From the NCBI GenBank assembly GCA_963662985.1, contig OY760067.1:124001-188000 (forward strand): DNA of 64,000 bases, read 5' to 3'. The first letter of the stretch is position 1. Every line of letters begins with the position of its first letter. Under the pieces are notes generated by a model that had not been told where the DNA came from, did no database searches, and saw only the letters and a program-made list of their open reading frames with translations. Source of the stretch: G963662985 sp963662985 (lineage in GTDB: Bacteria; Chloroflexota; Anaerolineae; Anaerolineales; UBA11579). Made by a program: the position numbers and the translations under genes. Below, piece by piece: positions 1-7,989 of this stretch.

Positions 1-562
1 CAGTGACTAAATGAATGGTATAAAGCCCCATTTGTTTGGCTGGGGCAAGGTTTCTAATTTGATCCTCTACAAAGATTGTCTTTTCAGGATCGTTATTTAT
101 TACTTTAAAGGCTTCTTGATAGGCTTCTGTTTCTGGTTTGGCAAAAAATTTGATAGATCTGACATCTACAATACCAGTAATTTGATCTTGAATGCCGAGA
201 CGATTTGTTACTCTTATGGCGTGTTCGCGATCTGCATTGGTAAAAATCCATTTTTCCATGGGAAGTTGTTCTAATTGTGATCTGAGAATAGGATTGGGTT
301 CAATATATTTTTGAATATTGACGTTATGGATAAAGTTTAGATATTCTTCTGTGTCCATATGGGGAAAATCATGTTGGAGACCACGGAGAGTTGTGCCATA
401 AGTTTTGAAATAATAGTCTCTTGTTTGAGGAATTTCTTCTAAATTCATGTCAAGTTTCTCATGCATGAAGGTGTAAATTTTGTTTGCAATTTCGTTCCAC
501 AAACCAATTCGGTTGGGGTACAATGTACCATCTAAATCAAATAATACTTTTTCATAATTCAT
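1..562 (-). CDS. HAD-family hydrolase, pyrimidine 5'-nucleotidase type (C-terminus cut by window edge)
   Basis: Translating the complement from the ATG at 562 gives an uninterrupted frame to position 1, so the 3' end lies outside the window. The N-terminus reads MNYEKVLFDLDGTLYPNRIG, which contains HAD motif I (DLDGTLY) with the nucleophile Asp. Further on come WIFTNAD (motif II, Thr/Asn), a Lys in FFAKPETEAY (motif III), and IFVEDQIRNL (motif IV). The LYPN variant after motif I and the small helical cap are typical of SDT1/PHM8-like pyrimidine nucleotidases, which dephosphorylate nucleoside monophosphates; that exact substrate is inferred. No Shine-Dalgarno is visible. A TATACT box at 569-574 sits 6 nt before the ATG, which suggests a leaderless mRNA divergent from tex. 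Confidence 0.8.
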   Translation of the reverse strand, partial: MNYEKVLFDLDGTLYPNRIGLWNEIANKIYTFMHEKLDMNLEEIPQTRDYYFKTYGTTLRGLQHDFPHMDTEEYLNFIHNVNIQKYIEPNPILRSQLEQLPMEKWIFTNADREHAIRVTNRLGIQDQITGIVDVRSIKFFAKPETEAYQEAFKVINNDPEKTIFVEDQIRNLAPAKQMGLYTIHLVT

Positions 563-604
563 TCGATAAGTATACATCAAGAAAGAAGGAACTGGAACAA
601 TTCA

Positions 605-2740
605 ATGTTAAATCAAAATGAACTTTTCAAACAAAATGGAATCTCTCCCAAACAAGTTGATGAAACAATAAAATTGCTGGAGTCCGATCATACGGTCCCG
701 TTCATCGCCCGTTATCGAAAAGAAGCTACGGGGGGGTTGGATGAAGTGCAAATTCGTTTGATCCAAGAAGTGGTGGAAAAAGAAAATGCGTTGAATGCAC
801 GCAAGAAAACTGTTTTGGTGGCGATCGAAGAACAAGGAAAATTAACAGATGCTTTGAAACAAAAGATTGAAGCAGCGACTACATTGGCTGAGGTAAACGA
901 TCTTTATTTACCATATAAACAAAAACGCAAAACAAGAGCTATGGTGGCCAAGGCAAAAGGTTTGGAGAAATTAGCGAATTTTATTTTGATTCAAGATCGA
1001 ACAAATGATGATTTGGATACATATGTAACACCGTTTTTGAACGATGAAGTACCTAGCACTGAAGAAGCCATGCAAGGTGCTATGGATATTGTGGCTGAAA
1101 TGATCAATGAAACCACTGAAATCCGTAAACAGGTGCGGGAAAAAGCAATTCAATTTGCTTCTATAGATGTATCTAAAAAAGATGATGCTGATGATCCAAA
1201 GTCAGTTTATGAAACTTATTACGATTTTAGCAAGAAAGTACGCTATATCCAACCATATCAAGCATTGGCAATCAATCGTGGTGAAAAAGAAAAAATCTTA
1301 TCTGTGTCTATGAGTATGGAAGAACGTGATTATATGGGTGTGATTGATTATTTTTATCGCCCTCATCCTCGATCTGTGTTTGCAAAAGCGATGCGTGATG
1401 CAATTGATGATTGTTTGAGTCGCTTGCTTTTGCCGGCGATTGAACGCGATGTGCGCCGGCATTTGACAGAGCTTTCTGAAGAACATGCAATTGATGTGTT
1501 TGCTGACAACTTGGAAAGTTTATTGTTGCAACCCCCGATTAGTAATTTATCTGTACTGGGAATTGACCCAGCTTATCGAACTGGTTGTAAGACTGTGGTG
1601 GTGGATCCTTCTGGGAAGTTATTGGAATATACTGCGATTTATCCGCATCAACCTCAAAATAAATGGAATGAAGCAAAAGCAACTTTGCATGATTTGATTG
1701 AGAAATATGGGTGTGAATTGATTGTGATTGGGAACGGGACTGCTTCGAGAGAGACGGAAAAGTTAGCGATTGAGGTGATCCAAGAAGCGAGTACGAAAGA
1801 CAAGCCAATCTATTATTTGATTACCAATGAAGCTGGCGCTTCAGTTTATTCTGCTTCTGACTTGGCGCGAGAAGAGTTCCCTGATTTGGATGTGAGCATT
1901 CGGGGTGCAATTTCTATTGCTAGACGGGTACAAGACCCGTTGGCAGAATTGGTGAAGATTGATCCGAAAGCAATTGGGGTGGGCATGTATCAGCATGATG
2001 TGGACCAGAAGATGCTTTCCAATCAGTTGGATCATGTGATTGAATCTGTGGTGAACCGAGTGGGTGTGGAATTAAATACAGCCTCTCCTACTTTGTTAAA
2101 ATATATTTCAGGGATTAGCAATGCATTGGCGAAACGTATTGTGGCCTATCGAGAAGAGAATGGTGTGTTCCATAGCCGAGAAGAATTGACTGAGGTGAGT
2201 GGCTTGGGTGCGAAAGCATTTGAACAGGCAGCAGGATTTTTACGAATTCGTGATTCTGTGAATCCATTGGATAATACTGGAATTCATCCGGAAAGTTATG
2301 ATGCTACGTTACAATTAATGAATATGGCTGGGATTAAAACCAATGATAGCTTGAATGATGTGAAAGAAAAAATCAAGGCATTGCTAAAACATATGAAGAA
2401 GCCTGAGTTAGCGAGTGAGTTAGGGATTGGTGAGTATACGTTGAATGATATTTTGGCTAACTTACGAAATCCGGGACGTGATCCGCGTGAAGAGATTGAA
2501 AAACCAATTTTACGGCAAGATGTATTGAAGATGGAAGATTTGCGTGAAGGTATGGTGCTATCGGGTACGGTGCGAAATGTGGTGGATTTTGGCTCTTTTG
2601 TTGATATTGGGGTGAAACAAGATGGGTTGCTGCATAAGTCTGAATATGATAAGGATGATAAGTTCCGTGTGGGAGATGTAATCAAGGTGAAGATTAAGAT
2701 GATCGATATTAATCGCGGACGGATAGGTTTGGCGAAATAA
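605..2740 (+). CDS. tex: RNA-binding transcriptional accessory protein Tex
   Basis: This is a 711-residue protein close to the normal Tex length. It begins with the helical Tex N-terminal region (HTVPFIARYRKEATGGLDE, around residues 30-48), followed by the YqgF/RuvX-like RNase H fold (LGIDPAYRTGCKTVVVD, around 320). Next are the helix-hairpin-helix segments (LLKYISGISNALAKRIVAYR, around 500), and a C-terminal S1 RNA-binding domain (GMVLSGTVRNVVDFGSFVDI, around 645). Tex binds RNA and associates with transcription complexes. The frame has no missing domain. A purine-rich AAGAAGGA at about 583-590 is a distant Shine-Dalgarno for the ATG at 605. A strong hairpin follows the stop, so it is probably monocistronic. 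Confidence 0.95.
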   Translation: MLNQNELFKQNGISPKQVDETIKLLESDHTVPFIARYRKEATGGLDEVQIRLIQEVVEKENALNARKKTVLVAIEEQGKLTDALKQKIEAATTLAEVNDLYLPYKQKRKTRAMVAKAKGLEKLANFILIQDRTNDDLDTYVTPFLNDEVPSTEEAMQGAMDIVAEMINETTEIRKQVREKAIQFASIDVSKKDDADDPKSVYETYYDFSKKVRYIQPYQALAINRGEKEKILSVSMSMEERDYMGVIDYFYRPHPRSVFAKAMRDAIDDCLSRLLLPAIERDVRRHLTELSEEHAIDVFADNLESLLLQPPISNLSVLGIDPAYRTGCKTVVVDPSGKLLEYTAIYPHQPQNKWNEAKATLHDLIEKYGCELIVIGNGTASRETEKLAIEVIQEASTKDKPIYYLITNEAGASVYSASDLAREEFPDLDVSIRGAISIARRVQDPLAELVKIDPKAIGVGMYQHDVDQKMLSNQLDHVIESVVNRVGVELNTASPTLLKYISGISNALAKRIVAYREENGVFHSREELTEVSGLGAKAFEQAAGFLRIRDSVNPLDNTGIHPESYDATLQLMNMAGIKTNDSLNDVKEKIKALLKHMKKPELASELGIGEYTLNDILANLRNPGRDPREEIEKPILRQDVLKMEDLREGMVLSGTVRNVVDFGSFVDIGVKQDGLLHKSEYDKDDKFRVGDVIKVKIKMIDINRGRIGLAK

Positions 2741-2751
2741 TTGAATAAAAA

Positions 2752-2794
2752 TTAAACAATTTGACCCTATGAACAACAGGGTCAAATTGTTTAA
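2752..2794 (+). terminator. Long perfect hairpin after tex
   Basis: A perfect 17-bp inverted repeat (2752-2768 with 2778-2794) with a 9-nt loop lies 11 nt after the tex stop codon. The outer stem is A/T-rich, so it can act as an intrinsic terminator although no long T-run follows. Confidence 0.7.
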
Positions 2795-2859
2795 TGTAAT
2801 TAATGTAAGAATGATATACAATTAAGGTAGAAGAAGGTTTTGAGAAAGGTCGTGAGAAA

Positions 2860-3249
2860 ATGAAAGATTTAAAAGCTAAAAAGGTTATCCGGTGGGCAGC
2901 CCGATTGATGGGAATTGGAATAGCTGCTCTACTAGCATTCTTTTTGATTGCTGAAACAATTACTGCTTTAGTTGAAGGTAGTTTTGGGGCTAGTAAACTG
3001 CCTACAAGAGATATCATTGCATTAATTTGTATTCCAGGAGTATTATTCTCTGGAATATTGATCTCATGGTTTCGAGAGATCTTAGGCGGTATCATTGTTT
3101 TGGCGAGTTTTTTGTTGTTCAATTTAAATTCATTGTTATTTGAAACGTTTGATACATTTTCTGTAGATTTTTGGTTTGTATTTTTGATTGGTGTTTTGAC
3201 GATTGTAAGTGGAATCTTACATAGACCAAAAAAAGATACTGAAGAGTAA
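2860..3249 (+). CDS. Small four-helix membrane protein, function unknown
   Basis: This is a 129-residue protein with four hydrophobic stretches of helix length (about residues 17-38, 50-68, 72-95 and 100-122), a positive N-terminus (MKDLKAKKVIRW) and a charged C-terminal tail (HRPKKDTEE). It fits a short integral inner-membrane protein, with no catalytic motif visible. It resembles the small hypothetical DUF-type membrane proteins common in Chloroflexota and Firmicutes, and I do not assign a function. It stands alone between two hairpins (2752-2794 and 3270-3302) and so is probably its own transcription unit. A purine-rich stretch before the ATG (gagaaaggtcgtgag) may serve as a weak ribosome-binding site. 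Confidence 0.75.
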   Translation: MKDLKAKKVIRWAARLMGIGIAALLAFFLIAETITALVEGSFGASKLPTRDIIALICIPGVLFSGILISWFREILGGIIVLASFLLFNLNSLLFETFDTFSVDFWFVFLIGVLTIVSGILHRPKKDTEE

Positions 3250-3269
3250 AAAAAATCCATTATAGGATC

Positions 3270-3302
3270 ACTCCTGATGATAAGTCAGGAGTTTTTGTTT
3301 TA
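3270..3302 (+). terminator. Intrinsic terminator
   Basis: An 8-bp stem (actcctga/tcaggagt) with a 7-nt loop is followed directly by TTTTTGTTTT. It closes the transcript of the small membrane protein and separates it from the hydrogenase promoter. Confidence 0.85.
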
Positions 3303-3428
3303 ATCAATCCTATAAATTTCTATGCTTGTTTTCATTCATTAACTTTTATTATTCTTTATGTGATAATATTTGGTAAAATAATTTTTAATACAAATCCTTA
3401 TAATAAACAAATAATATGCTTTTTTCGT

Positions 3429-3457
3429 TTGACGTTTTAATTTCCCAATGCTACAAT
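3429..3457 (+). promoter_or_regulatory. Sigma-70-type promoter of the hydrogenase operon
   Basis: A TTGACG -35 box (3429-3434) and a TACAAT -10 box (3452-3457) are separated by exactly 17 bp. The expected start of transcription is near 3464, about 54 nt upstream of the first hydrogenase gene. The Rex-like operator begins 12 nt after the -10 box. Confidence 0.8.
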
Positions 3458-3469
3458 AGCGTTGACCGA

Positions 3470-3487
3470 TTGTGAAGATTTTCACAG
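3470..3487 (+). promoter_or_regulatory. Putative Rex operator (NADH/NAD+-sensing repressor site)
   Basis: The site TTGTGAAGATTTTCACAG is an inverted repeat of TGTGAA/TTCACA with a 4-nt centre. It matches the Rex consensus TTGTGAAnnnnTTCACAA at all specified positions except the last. It lies just downstream of the predicted transcription start, where bound Rex would block RNA polymerase. Rex releases DNA when NADH is high, so the hydrogenase would be induced when NADH needs reoxidising. The rex gene itself is not in the window. Confidence 0.7.
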
Positions 3488-3517
3488 AATAATTATGAAT
3501 AGGAGTGTACGCAATTT

Positions 3518-4024
3518 ATGATGTCTAAAGATGTAGTTCAACACATCGACCCTGTTGACGATCCCATTCTGTGCGCAAAAATTGATGAGATTATTGCCAA
3601 GCATAAAGAAATCAAAGGCGCACCCATGGTGGTTCTCAATGAATTGCAAAATGAGATAGGGTACATCACCGAAAACATGCAGGAATATGTGGCTGAAAAG
3701 CTGGAAGTACCTGTAAGCTTGATTCATGGTGTTGTTACTTTCTATAGCTTTTTTGCAACACGTCCGCGTGGGAAATATACGATCAAATTCTGTCTGGGTA
3801 CTGCCTGCTACGTGCGAGGTGTGGACCAATTGATCGATAAAGCCCGCCAAATTTTAGGAATTGATCTTGGTGAAACAACTGAAGACGGTATGATCACTTT
3901 GGAAACCTGCCGATGCGTGGGCGCTTGCTCACAGGCACCGGTGATTATGGTGGAAGAAGATGTTTATGGCCAAGTTCAAGCTAAAAAGTTGGAAAAAATT
4001 ATTAAACAGTATCAAAACACATAA
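3518..4024 (+). CDS. hoxE: NAD-linked NiFe hydrogenase, NuoE/HoxE-like [2Fe-2S] subunit
   Basis: This is a 168-residue thioredoxin-fold ferredoxin of the NuoE/HoxE/HydC family. The four Cys of the [2Fe-2S] site are visible as FCLGTACYVRG and ETCRCVGACSQAP. The middle part (FYSFFATRPRGKYTIKFCLG) is strongly conserved in this family. It passes electrons next to the flavin subunit. It is the first gene of a five-subunit operon and lies 27 bp before hoxF. AGGAG at 3501-3505 favours the first of two adjacent ATG codons. In electron-bifurcating enzymes the equivalent subunit is HydC; the Hox name is used here only because the partner subunits are of the NiFe type. Confidence 0.93.
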   Translation: MMSKDVVQHIDPVDDPILCAKIDEIIAKHKEIKGAPMVVLNELQNEIGYITENMQEYVAEKLEVPVSLIHGVVTFYSFFATRPRGKYTIKFCLGTACYVRGVDQLIDKARQILGIDLGETTEDGMITLETCRCVGACSQAPVIMVEEDVYGQVQAKKLEKIIKQYQNT

Positions 4025-4051
4025 GAGAAGTAGAGAAAAAGGAGTTGTTTC

Positions 4052-5914
4052 ATGCAAGCTATCTGTTCTGTAGATGAACTAAAAAGTATGCAAGAGGCTG
4101 CCATTCGCAACTTTGAGATTAAACATTTGGAAACAAGTGATAAATCTTATGTGTTTGTGGCAATGGCACCTGAGTGTGTTGCTTTCGGCGCTGATAAGGT
4201 TTTTGCAGCGTTTGAAAAAGAAATCAAAGCACAAGGTTTGACCAATAAGGTTGAACTTGTGGAAACAATGTTTGTGCAGGATCCAGCAAAATATGGGGTG
4301 AATGCGATTGTTTATCCTAGCAAAACATTTTATGCTCATTTGGATGAGAGCATGATCCCTGCCCTAGTCAAAGCTCAATTTATTGAAAGTGGAATCTACG
4401 AAGCAGCTCATGAAGAGCTTAAGATTGTGGAAGATACTGAATTGAAAGCCCCGAAAGAAAAAGAAATTCGGGTAGTACTGGGTAAATCTGGATTGATTGA
4501 TCCTAATAATATCGAAGATTATTTCAAATTTGATGGCTATAAGGCTTTGAGCAAAGTTTTGCTCGATATGAGCGAAGAAGATGTGATCGAAGTTGTTTTG
4601 GCATCTGGGTTGAAAGGCCGTGGTGGCGCTGGCTTCCCAACTGGTTTGAAATGGCGTTTTGCACGTGGATCTAAAAGCGATATTAAGTATGTGATTTGTA
4701 ATGCAGATGAAGGTGACCCGGGCGCGTTCATGAACCGACGTGTGTTGGAAAGCGATCCGCATGCTGTATTAGAGGGTATGATGATTGCCGCTTATGCAAT
4801 TGGCTCTTCCCAAGGTTATGTGTATTGCCGTGCTGAATATCCTATTGCAGTGAAACGTTTTGAAAATGCAATTTGTCAAGCTCGTTCGCTAGGTTTGCTG
4901 GGCAAGAACATTTTGGGAACTGGTTTTGATTTTGACCTTGAAGTGAGAATGGGTGCTGGGGCTTTTGTGTGTGGTGAAGAAACAGCATTGATGGCCTCAA
5001 TTGAAGGAAAACGTGGGGAACCACGACCAAGACCCCCCTTCCCTGCACAAAAGGGGTTATGGCAACAACCTTCCAATATTAATAACGTTGAAACCTATGC
5101 GAATGTGCCTCAAATTATTATTAAAGGTGCAGAATGGTATGCTAGCATGGGGAATGAAAATGCTACTGGGACCAAAACTTTTGCTTTGGCCGGCGATTTG
5201 GTAAATACCGGTTTGATCGAAGTTCCATTTGGGATTACTTTGCGCGAGATTATTTATGATATTGGGCAAGGGATTAAAGATGGAAACGAATTTAAAGCAG
5301 TGCAAACTGGCGGCCCAATGGGTGGTTGTTTGGTGGAAGAACATTTGGATCTTCCGATGGATTATAAGAATTTAGCCGAAGTTGGATCTATTATGGGATC
5401 TGGCGGTTTGGTTGTGATGGACAACAAGACTTGCATGGTGGACATGGCTCGTTTCTTCATGGAATTTACTCAAGAAGAAAGTTGTGGGAAATGTGTGCCC
5501 TGTCGAGTTGGTACACGCCGCATTTTGGAAATCCATGAACGTATTTGTGAAGGCAAAGGCACAATGGAAGACTTGGATACTTTGGAACTTTTGTGTGAAC
5601 AAGTGAAACAAGACAGCTTGTGTGGTTTGGGACAAGGTGCTCCGAACCCCGTGGTGAGCATGCTTGCACATTTCCGCGATGAATATGAAGCTCATATTCT
5701 GGAAAAAAAATGTCCTGCTAAGGTTTGCCGCGCATTAATCTCTTTCCGCATTGATGAAGATAATTGTACAGGTTGTACTTTGTGCGCACGAAACTGCCCA
5801 ACTGGTGCAATCTCTGGTGATCGCCGTGAAGTACATGTGATTGACCCAGAAATCTGCATTAAATGTGGCATCTGTGAACAAGTTTGTAATTTCGATGCAG
5901 TGATCGTTAGTTAG
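4052..5914 (+). CDS. hoxF: NAD-linked NiFe hydrogenase, NuoF/HydB-like flavin subunit with C-terminal ferredoxin domain
   Basis: This 620-residue subunit is the expected site of NAD(H) and FMN binding. Residues 1-130 form a thioredoxin-like domain. The FMN/NADH core has GLKGRGGAGFPTGLKW (around 186-201) and ICNADEGDPGAF (around 215). ESCGKCVPC (C478, C481, C484) with C524 bind the [4Fe-4S] cluster. The C-terminus adds two ferredoxin clusters (C572/C575/C578/C582 and C602/C605/C608/C612). This tail is found in HydB/HndC of electron-bifurcating hydrogenases and is absent from cyanobacterial HoxF. The thioredoxin domain has only two Cys (C5, C42), too few for the usual [2Fe-2S] cluster. GGAG precedes the ATG. 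Confidence 0.93.
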   Translation: MQAICSVDELKSMQEAAIRNFEIKHLETSDKSYVFVAMAPECVAFGADKVFAAFEKEIKAQGLTNKVELVETMFVQDPAKYGVNAIVYPSKTFYAHLDESMIPALVKAQFIESGIYEAAHEELKIVEDTELKAPKEKEIRVVLGKSGLIDPNNIEDYFKFDGYKALSKVLLDMSEEDVIEVVLASGLKGRGGAGFPTGLKWRFARGSKSDIKYVICNADEGDPGAFMNRRVLESDPHAVLEGMMIAAYAIGSSQGYVYCRAEYPIAVKRFENAICQARSLGLLGKNILGTGFDFDLEVRMGAGAFVCGEETALMASIEGKRGEPRPRPPFPAQKGLWQQPSNINNVETYANVPQIIIKGAEWYASMGNENATGTKTFALAGDLVNTGLIEVPFGITLREIIYDIGQGIKDGNEFKAVQTGGPMGGCLVEEHLDLPMDYKNLAEVGSIMGSGGLVVMDNKTCMVDMARFFMEFTQEESCGKCVPCRVGTRRILEIHERICEGKGTMEDLDTLELLCEQVKQDSLCGLGQGAPNPVVSMLAHFRDEYEAHILEKKCPAKVCRALISFRIDEDNCTGCTLCARNCPTGAISGDRREVHVIDPEICIKCGICEQVCNFDAVIVS

Positions 5915-5922
5915 GATGGTGG

Positions 5923-7410
5923 ATGATGATTAATTTAACTATTAACGGGAAGAATGTCCAAGCTGAAGACGGCATGACGATTATGCAAGCTGCAGAAGCG
6001 AATGGTTTCGATATTCCAAAGCTTTGTGCATTGGAACATTTGGAACCTTATGGGGGATGTCGTTTATGTTTGGTGGATGTGGAAGGTGCACGCAATTTAT
6101 TACCGAGTTGTACTGCCCCTGCTACTGAAGGTATGGTGATTGAAACGCATACTGATCAAATTGAAAAAGCACGTAAGTTTGTTTTGGACTTGATCTTTAG
6201 TGAACGAAATCATTTTTGTATGTTCTGTCAGAAGACAGATGGCGATTGTGAATTGCAAAACAGTGCATATGAGCTTGGGATGACCCACTGGGAAATCCAG
6301 CCAAAATGGGATAATTATCAAGTGGATGCCTCTAATAAATGGATGGTGTTTGATAATAACCGATGTATCTTATGCCGTAGATGTGTGCGTGCTTGTGATG
6401 AATTGATTGGGAATAAAACTTTAGGCTCTGAAGAACGCGGATATGAAACTCAAATCGTGTTCGATTGGGGTGTGCCTTGGGGTGAAAGTTCTTGTATCAA
6501 TTGTGGTACTTGTTTGCAAGTGTGCCCGACTGGAGCAATTATGGATCGCCATAGTGCTTATTTGGGCAAAGAAACTGAATGTGAAAGCATTAAAACTACT
6601 TGTGTGCAATGTGGTGTTGGTTGTGGTATTGAAGTTTTGGTGAAAGGCAACCAAGTGGTGAAAATCAAAGGTGATTGGGATGCTGATAATCATGGTGTTT
6701 TGTGTGAAAAAGGTCGTTTTGAAGCACTAAATTTGGATCGCAATCGCGTAAAAAGCCCAATGATCCGCAAAGGCGGCAATTTAGTTCCTGCTAGTTGGGA
6801 AGAGGCAATCAGCGTGGTTGCTGAAAAATTGCAAGGTGCTAAGGGTGATTTGAGTGCTATTTCTTCAAATAAACTAACTGCTGAAGCATTACTTGCTTTC
6901 AAGAGTGTGTTTGAAGGTTTAGGTGCAAAATCTATTACTTCTAAAGATCATGATTATGCAATCTTTGATGAAGCATTCAAAGAATATCTTGGTAGCTATC
7001 CAAAACCGTTGACTGATAAGGCTGAGAACTTGGGCAATGGGAACACTTATGTAGCTGAAAAACTCGGTATCGGGACCTGCTCTGACCGAGAAGATGGCAA
7101 AGTAGCTTATTTGGCTTTAGGCGATGAAACTATTTGCAGTGAATTGGCTAAAAAATATGCAGCTCTTGACTTTGTGGTCGTGCAGGCAGCATTTGAAAGT
7201 GCTGCTATGGATTGCGCAGATGTAGTGCTCCCTGTGGCTACATGGATGGAAGAAGCTGGTAGTTATGTTTCTTTGACTGGCAAGATGAGCGAAACGAAAA
7301 AATGCGTAGACGCTCCAGCCAATATTTATTCAAATTATGATGTTTTGGCAAAGTTAGCTGGTGCATTGAAGGTTGAATTAACCGCTGATGTGCAAGCTGC
7401 TTTGAACTAG
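5923..7410 (+). CDS. hoxU: NAD-linked NiFe hydrogenase, NuoG/HydA-like iron-sulfur subunit with a shortened molybdopterin-type domain
   Basis: This 495-residue electron-transfer subunit is rich in iron-sulfur sites. A plant-type [2Fe-2S] domain has C35, C46, C49 and C63. A His-Cys3 cluster site has H97, C99, C102 and C109. Two ferredoxin clusters follow (C148/C151/C154/C158 and C191/C194/C197/C201). The remaining part starts with a C-x2-C-x3-C-x26-C motif (C227, C230, C234, C261), as at the front of formate dehydrogenase/NuoG molybdopterin domains. It is then reduced to about 230 residues, too short for a complete molybdopterin domain. Ordinary HoxU stops near residue 240. The ATG at 5926 is an equally possible start. 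It follows hoxF by 8 bp. Confidence 0.9.
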   Translation: MMINLTINGKNVQAEDGMTIMQAAEANGFDIPKLCALEHLEPYGGCRLCLVDVEGARNLLPSCTAPATEGMVIETHTDQIEKARKFVLDLIFSERNHFCMFCQKTDGDCELQNSAYELGMTHWEIQPKWDNYQVDASNKWMVFDNNRCILCRRCVRACDELIGNKTLGSEERGYETQIVFDWGVPWGESSCINCGTCLQVCPTGAIMDRHSAYLGKETECESIKTTCVQCGVGCGIEVLVKGNQVVKIKGDWDADNHGVLCEKGRFEALNLDRNRVKSPMIRKGGNLVPASWEEAISVVAEKLQGAKGDLSAISSNKLTAEALLAFKSVFEGLGAKSITSKDHDYAIFDEAFKEYLGSYPKPLTDKAENLGNGNTYVAEKLGIGTCSDREDGKVAYLALGDETICSELAKKYAALDFVVVQAAFESAAMDCADVVLPVATWMEEAGSYVSLTGKMSETKKCVDAPANIYSNYDVLAKLAGALKVELTADVQAALN

Positions 7411-7427
7411 CAGGCAAGGAGAAAGAA

Positions 7428-7976
7428 ATGACTGATCAAAAACCAAAAGTTTGTTCTGATTGGCTTGCCGCTTGTGCAGGTTGTCATATGTCTTTGTTGG
7501 ATATTGATGAACGAATTATCCCTCTAACCCAGTTAGTGGAATTACGTTCTACACCAATCACAGACTTAAAAGTGCCAGATGAAGAAGGTGTGACTGTGGG
7601 GATCCTTTCAGGAGCAATCAACTTAGATCATCATGAACATGTGGCAAAGACTATGCGCGAACGATGTGATATTTTGGTGGCATTGGGTGATTGTGCTGTG
7701 TTTGGCGGTGTGATTGCACAACGAAATATGTGTGGAGTGAAGGCTGCTTTGGAACGCGCTTATGTGGAAGCAGAAAGTGTTGATGAAAGTGGGCAAATTC
7801 CTGAACATGAAGATATTGCAACCCCTACTGATGTGCGCGCTGTGAGTGAAGTTGTCAAAGTAGATGTGTTCGTTCCCGGTTGTCCACCGGAAGCTGATGT
7901 GATTTTCCACGCTTTGAGTGAATTGGCCCAAGGGCGAATTCCTGAACTCAAAGATGATAATTTGCAATGGCACTAA
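7428..7976 (+). CDS. hoxY: NiFe hydrogenase small subunit
   Basis: This is a 182-residue HoxY-type small subunit without signal peptide, hence cytoplasmic. Cysteines for the proximal [4Fe-4S] cluster appear as WLAACAGCHMSLLD (residues 12-25), LGDCAVFGG and VPGCPPEAD. It lacks the extra C-terminal cluster domain of membrane-bound hydrogenases, as expected for group 3 enzymes. It relays electrons from the NiFe site in HoxH to the iron-sulfur subunit encoded just upstream. AAGGAGAAAG lies before the ATG. It is spaced 17 bp from hoxU and 13 bp from hoxH. Confidence 0.93.
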   Translation: MTDQKPKVCSDWLAACAGCHMSLLDIDERIIPLTQLVELRSTPITDLKVPDEEGVTVGILSGAINLDHHEHVAKTMRERCDILVALGDCAVFGGVIAQRNMCGVKAALERAYVEAESVDESGQIPEHEDIATPTDVRAVSEVVKVDVFVPGCPPEADVIFHALSELAQGRIPELKDDNLQWH

Positions 7977-7989
7977 GGCGAGGTGTGAA

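Noticed and set aside
11..274. An 87-codon plus-strand reading frame at the left edge
   Set aside because: The opposite strand encodes a HAD phosphatase with all motifs; this frame is its shadow.
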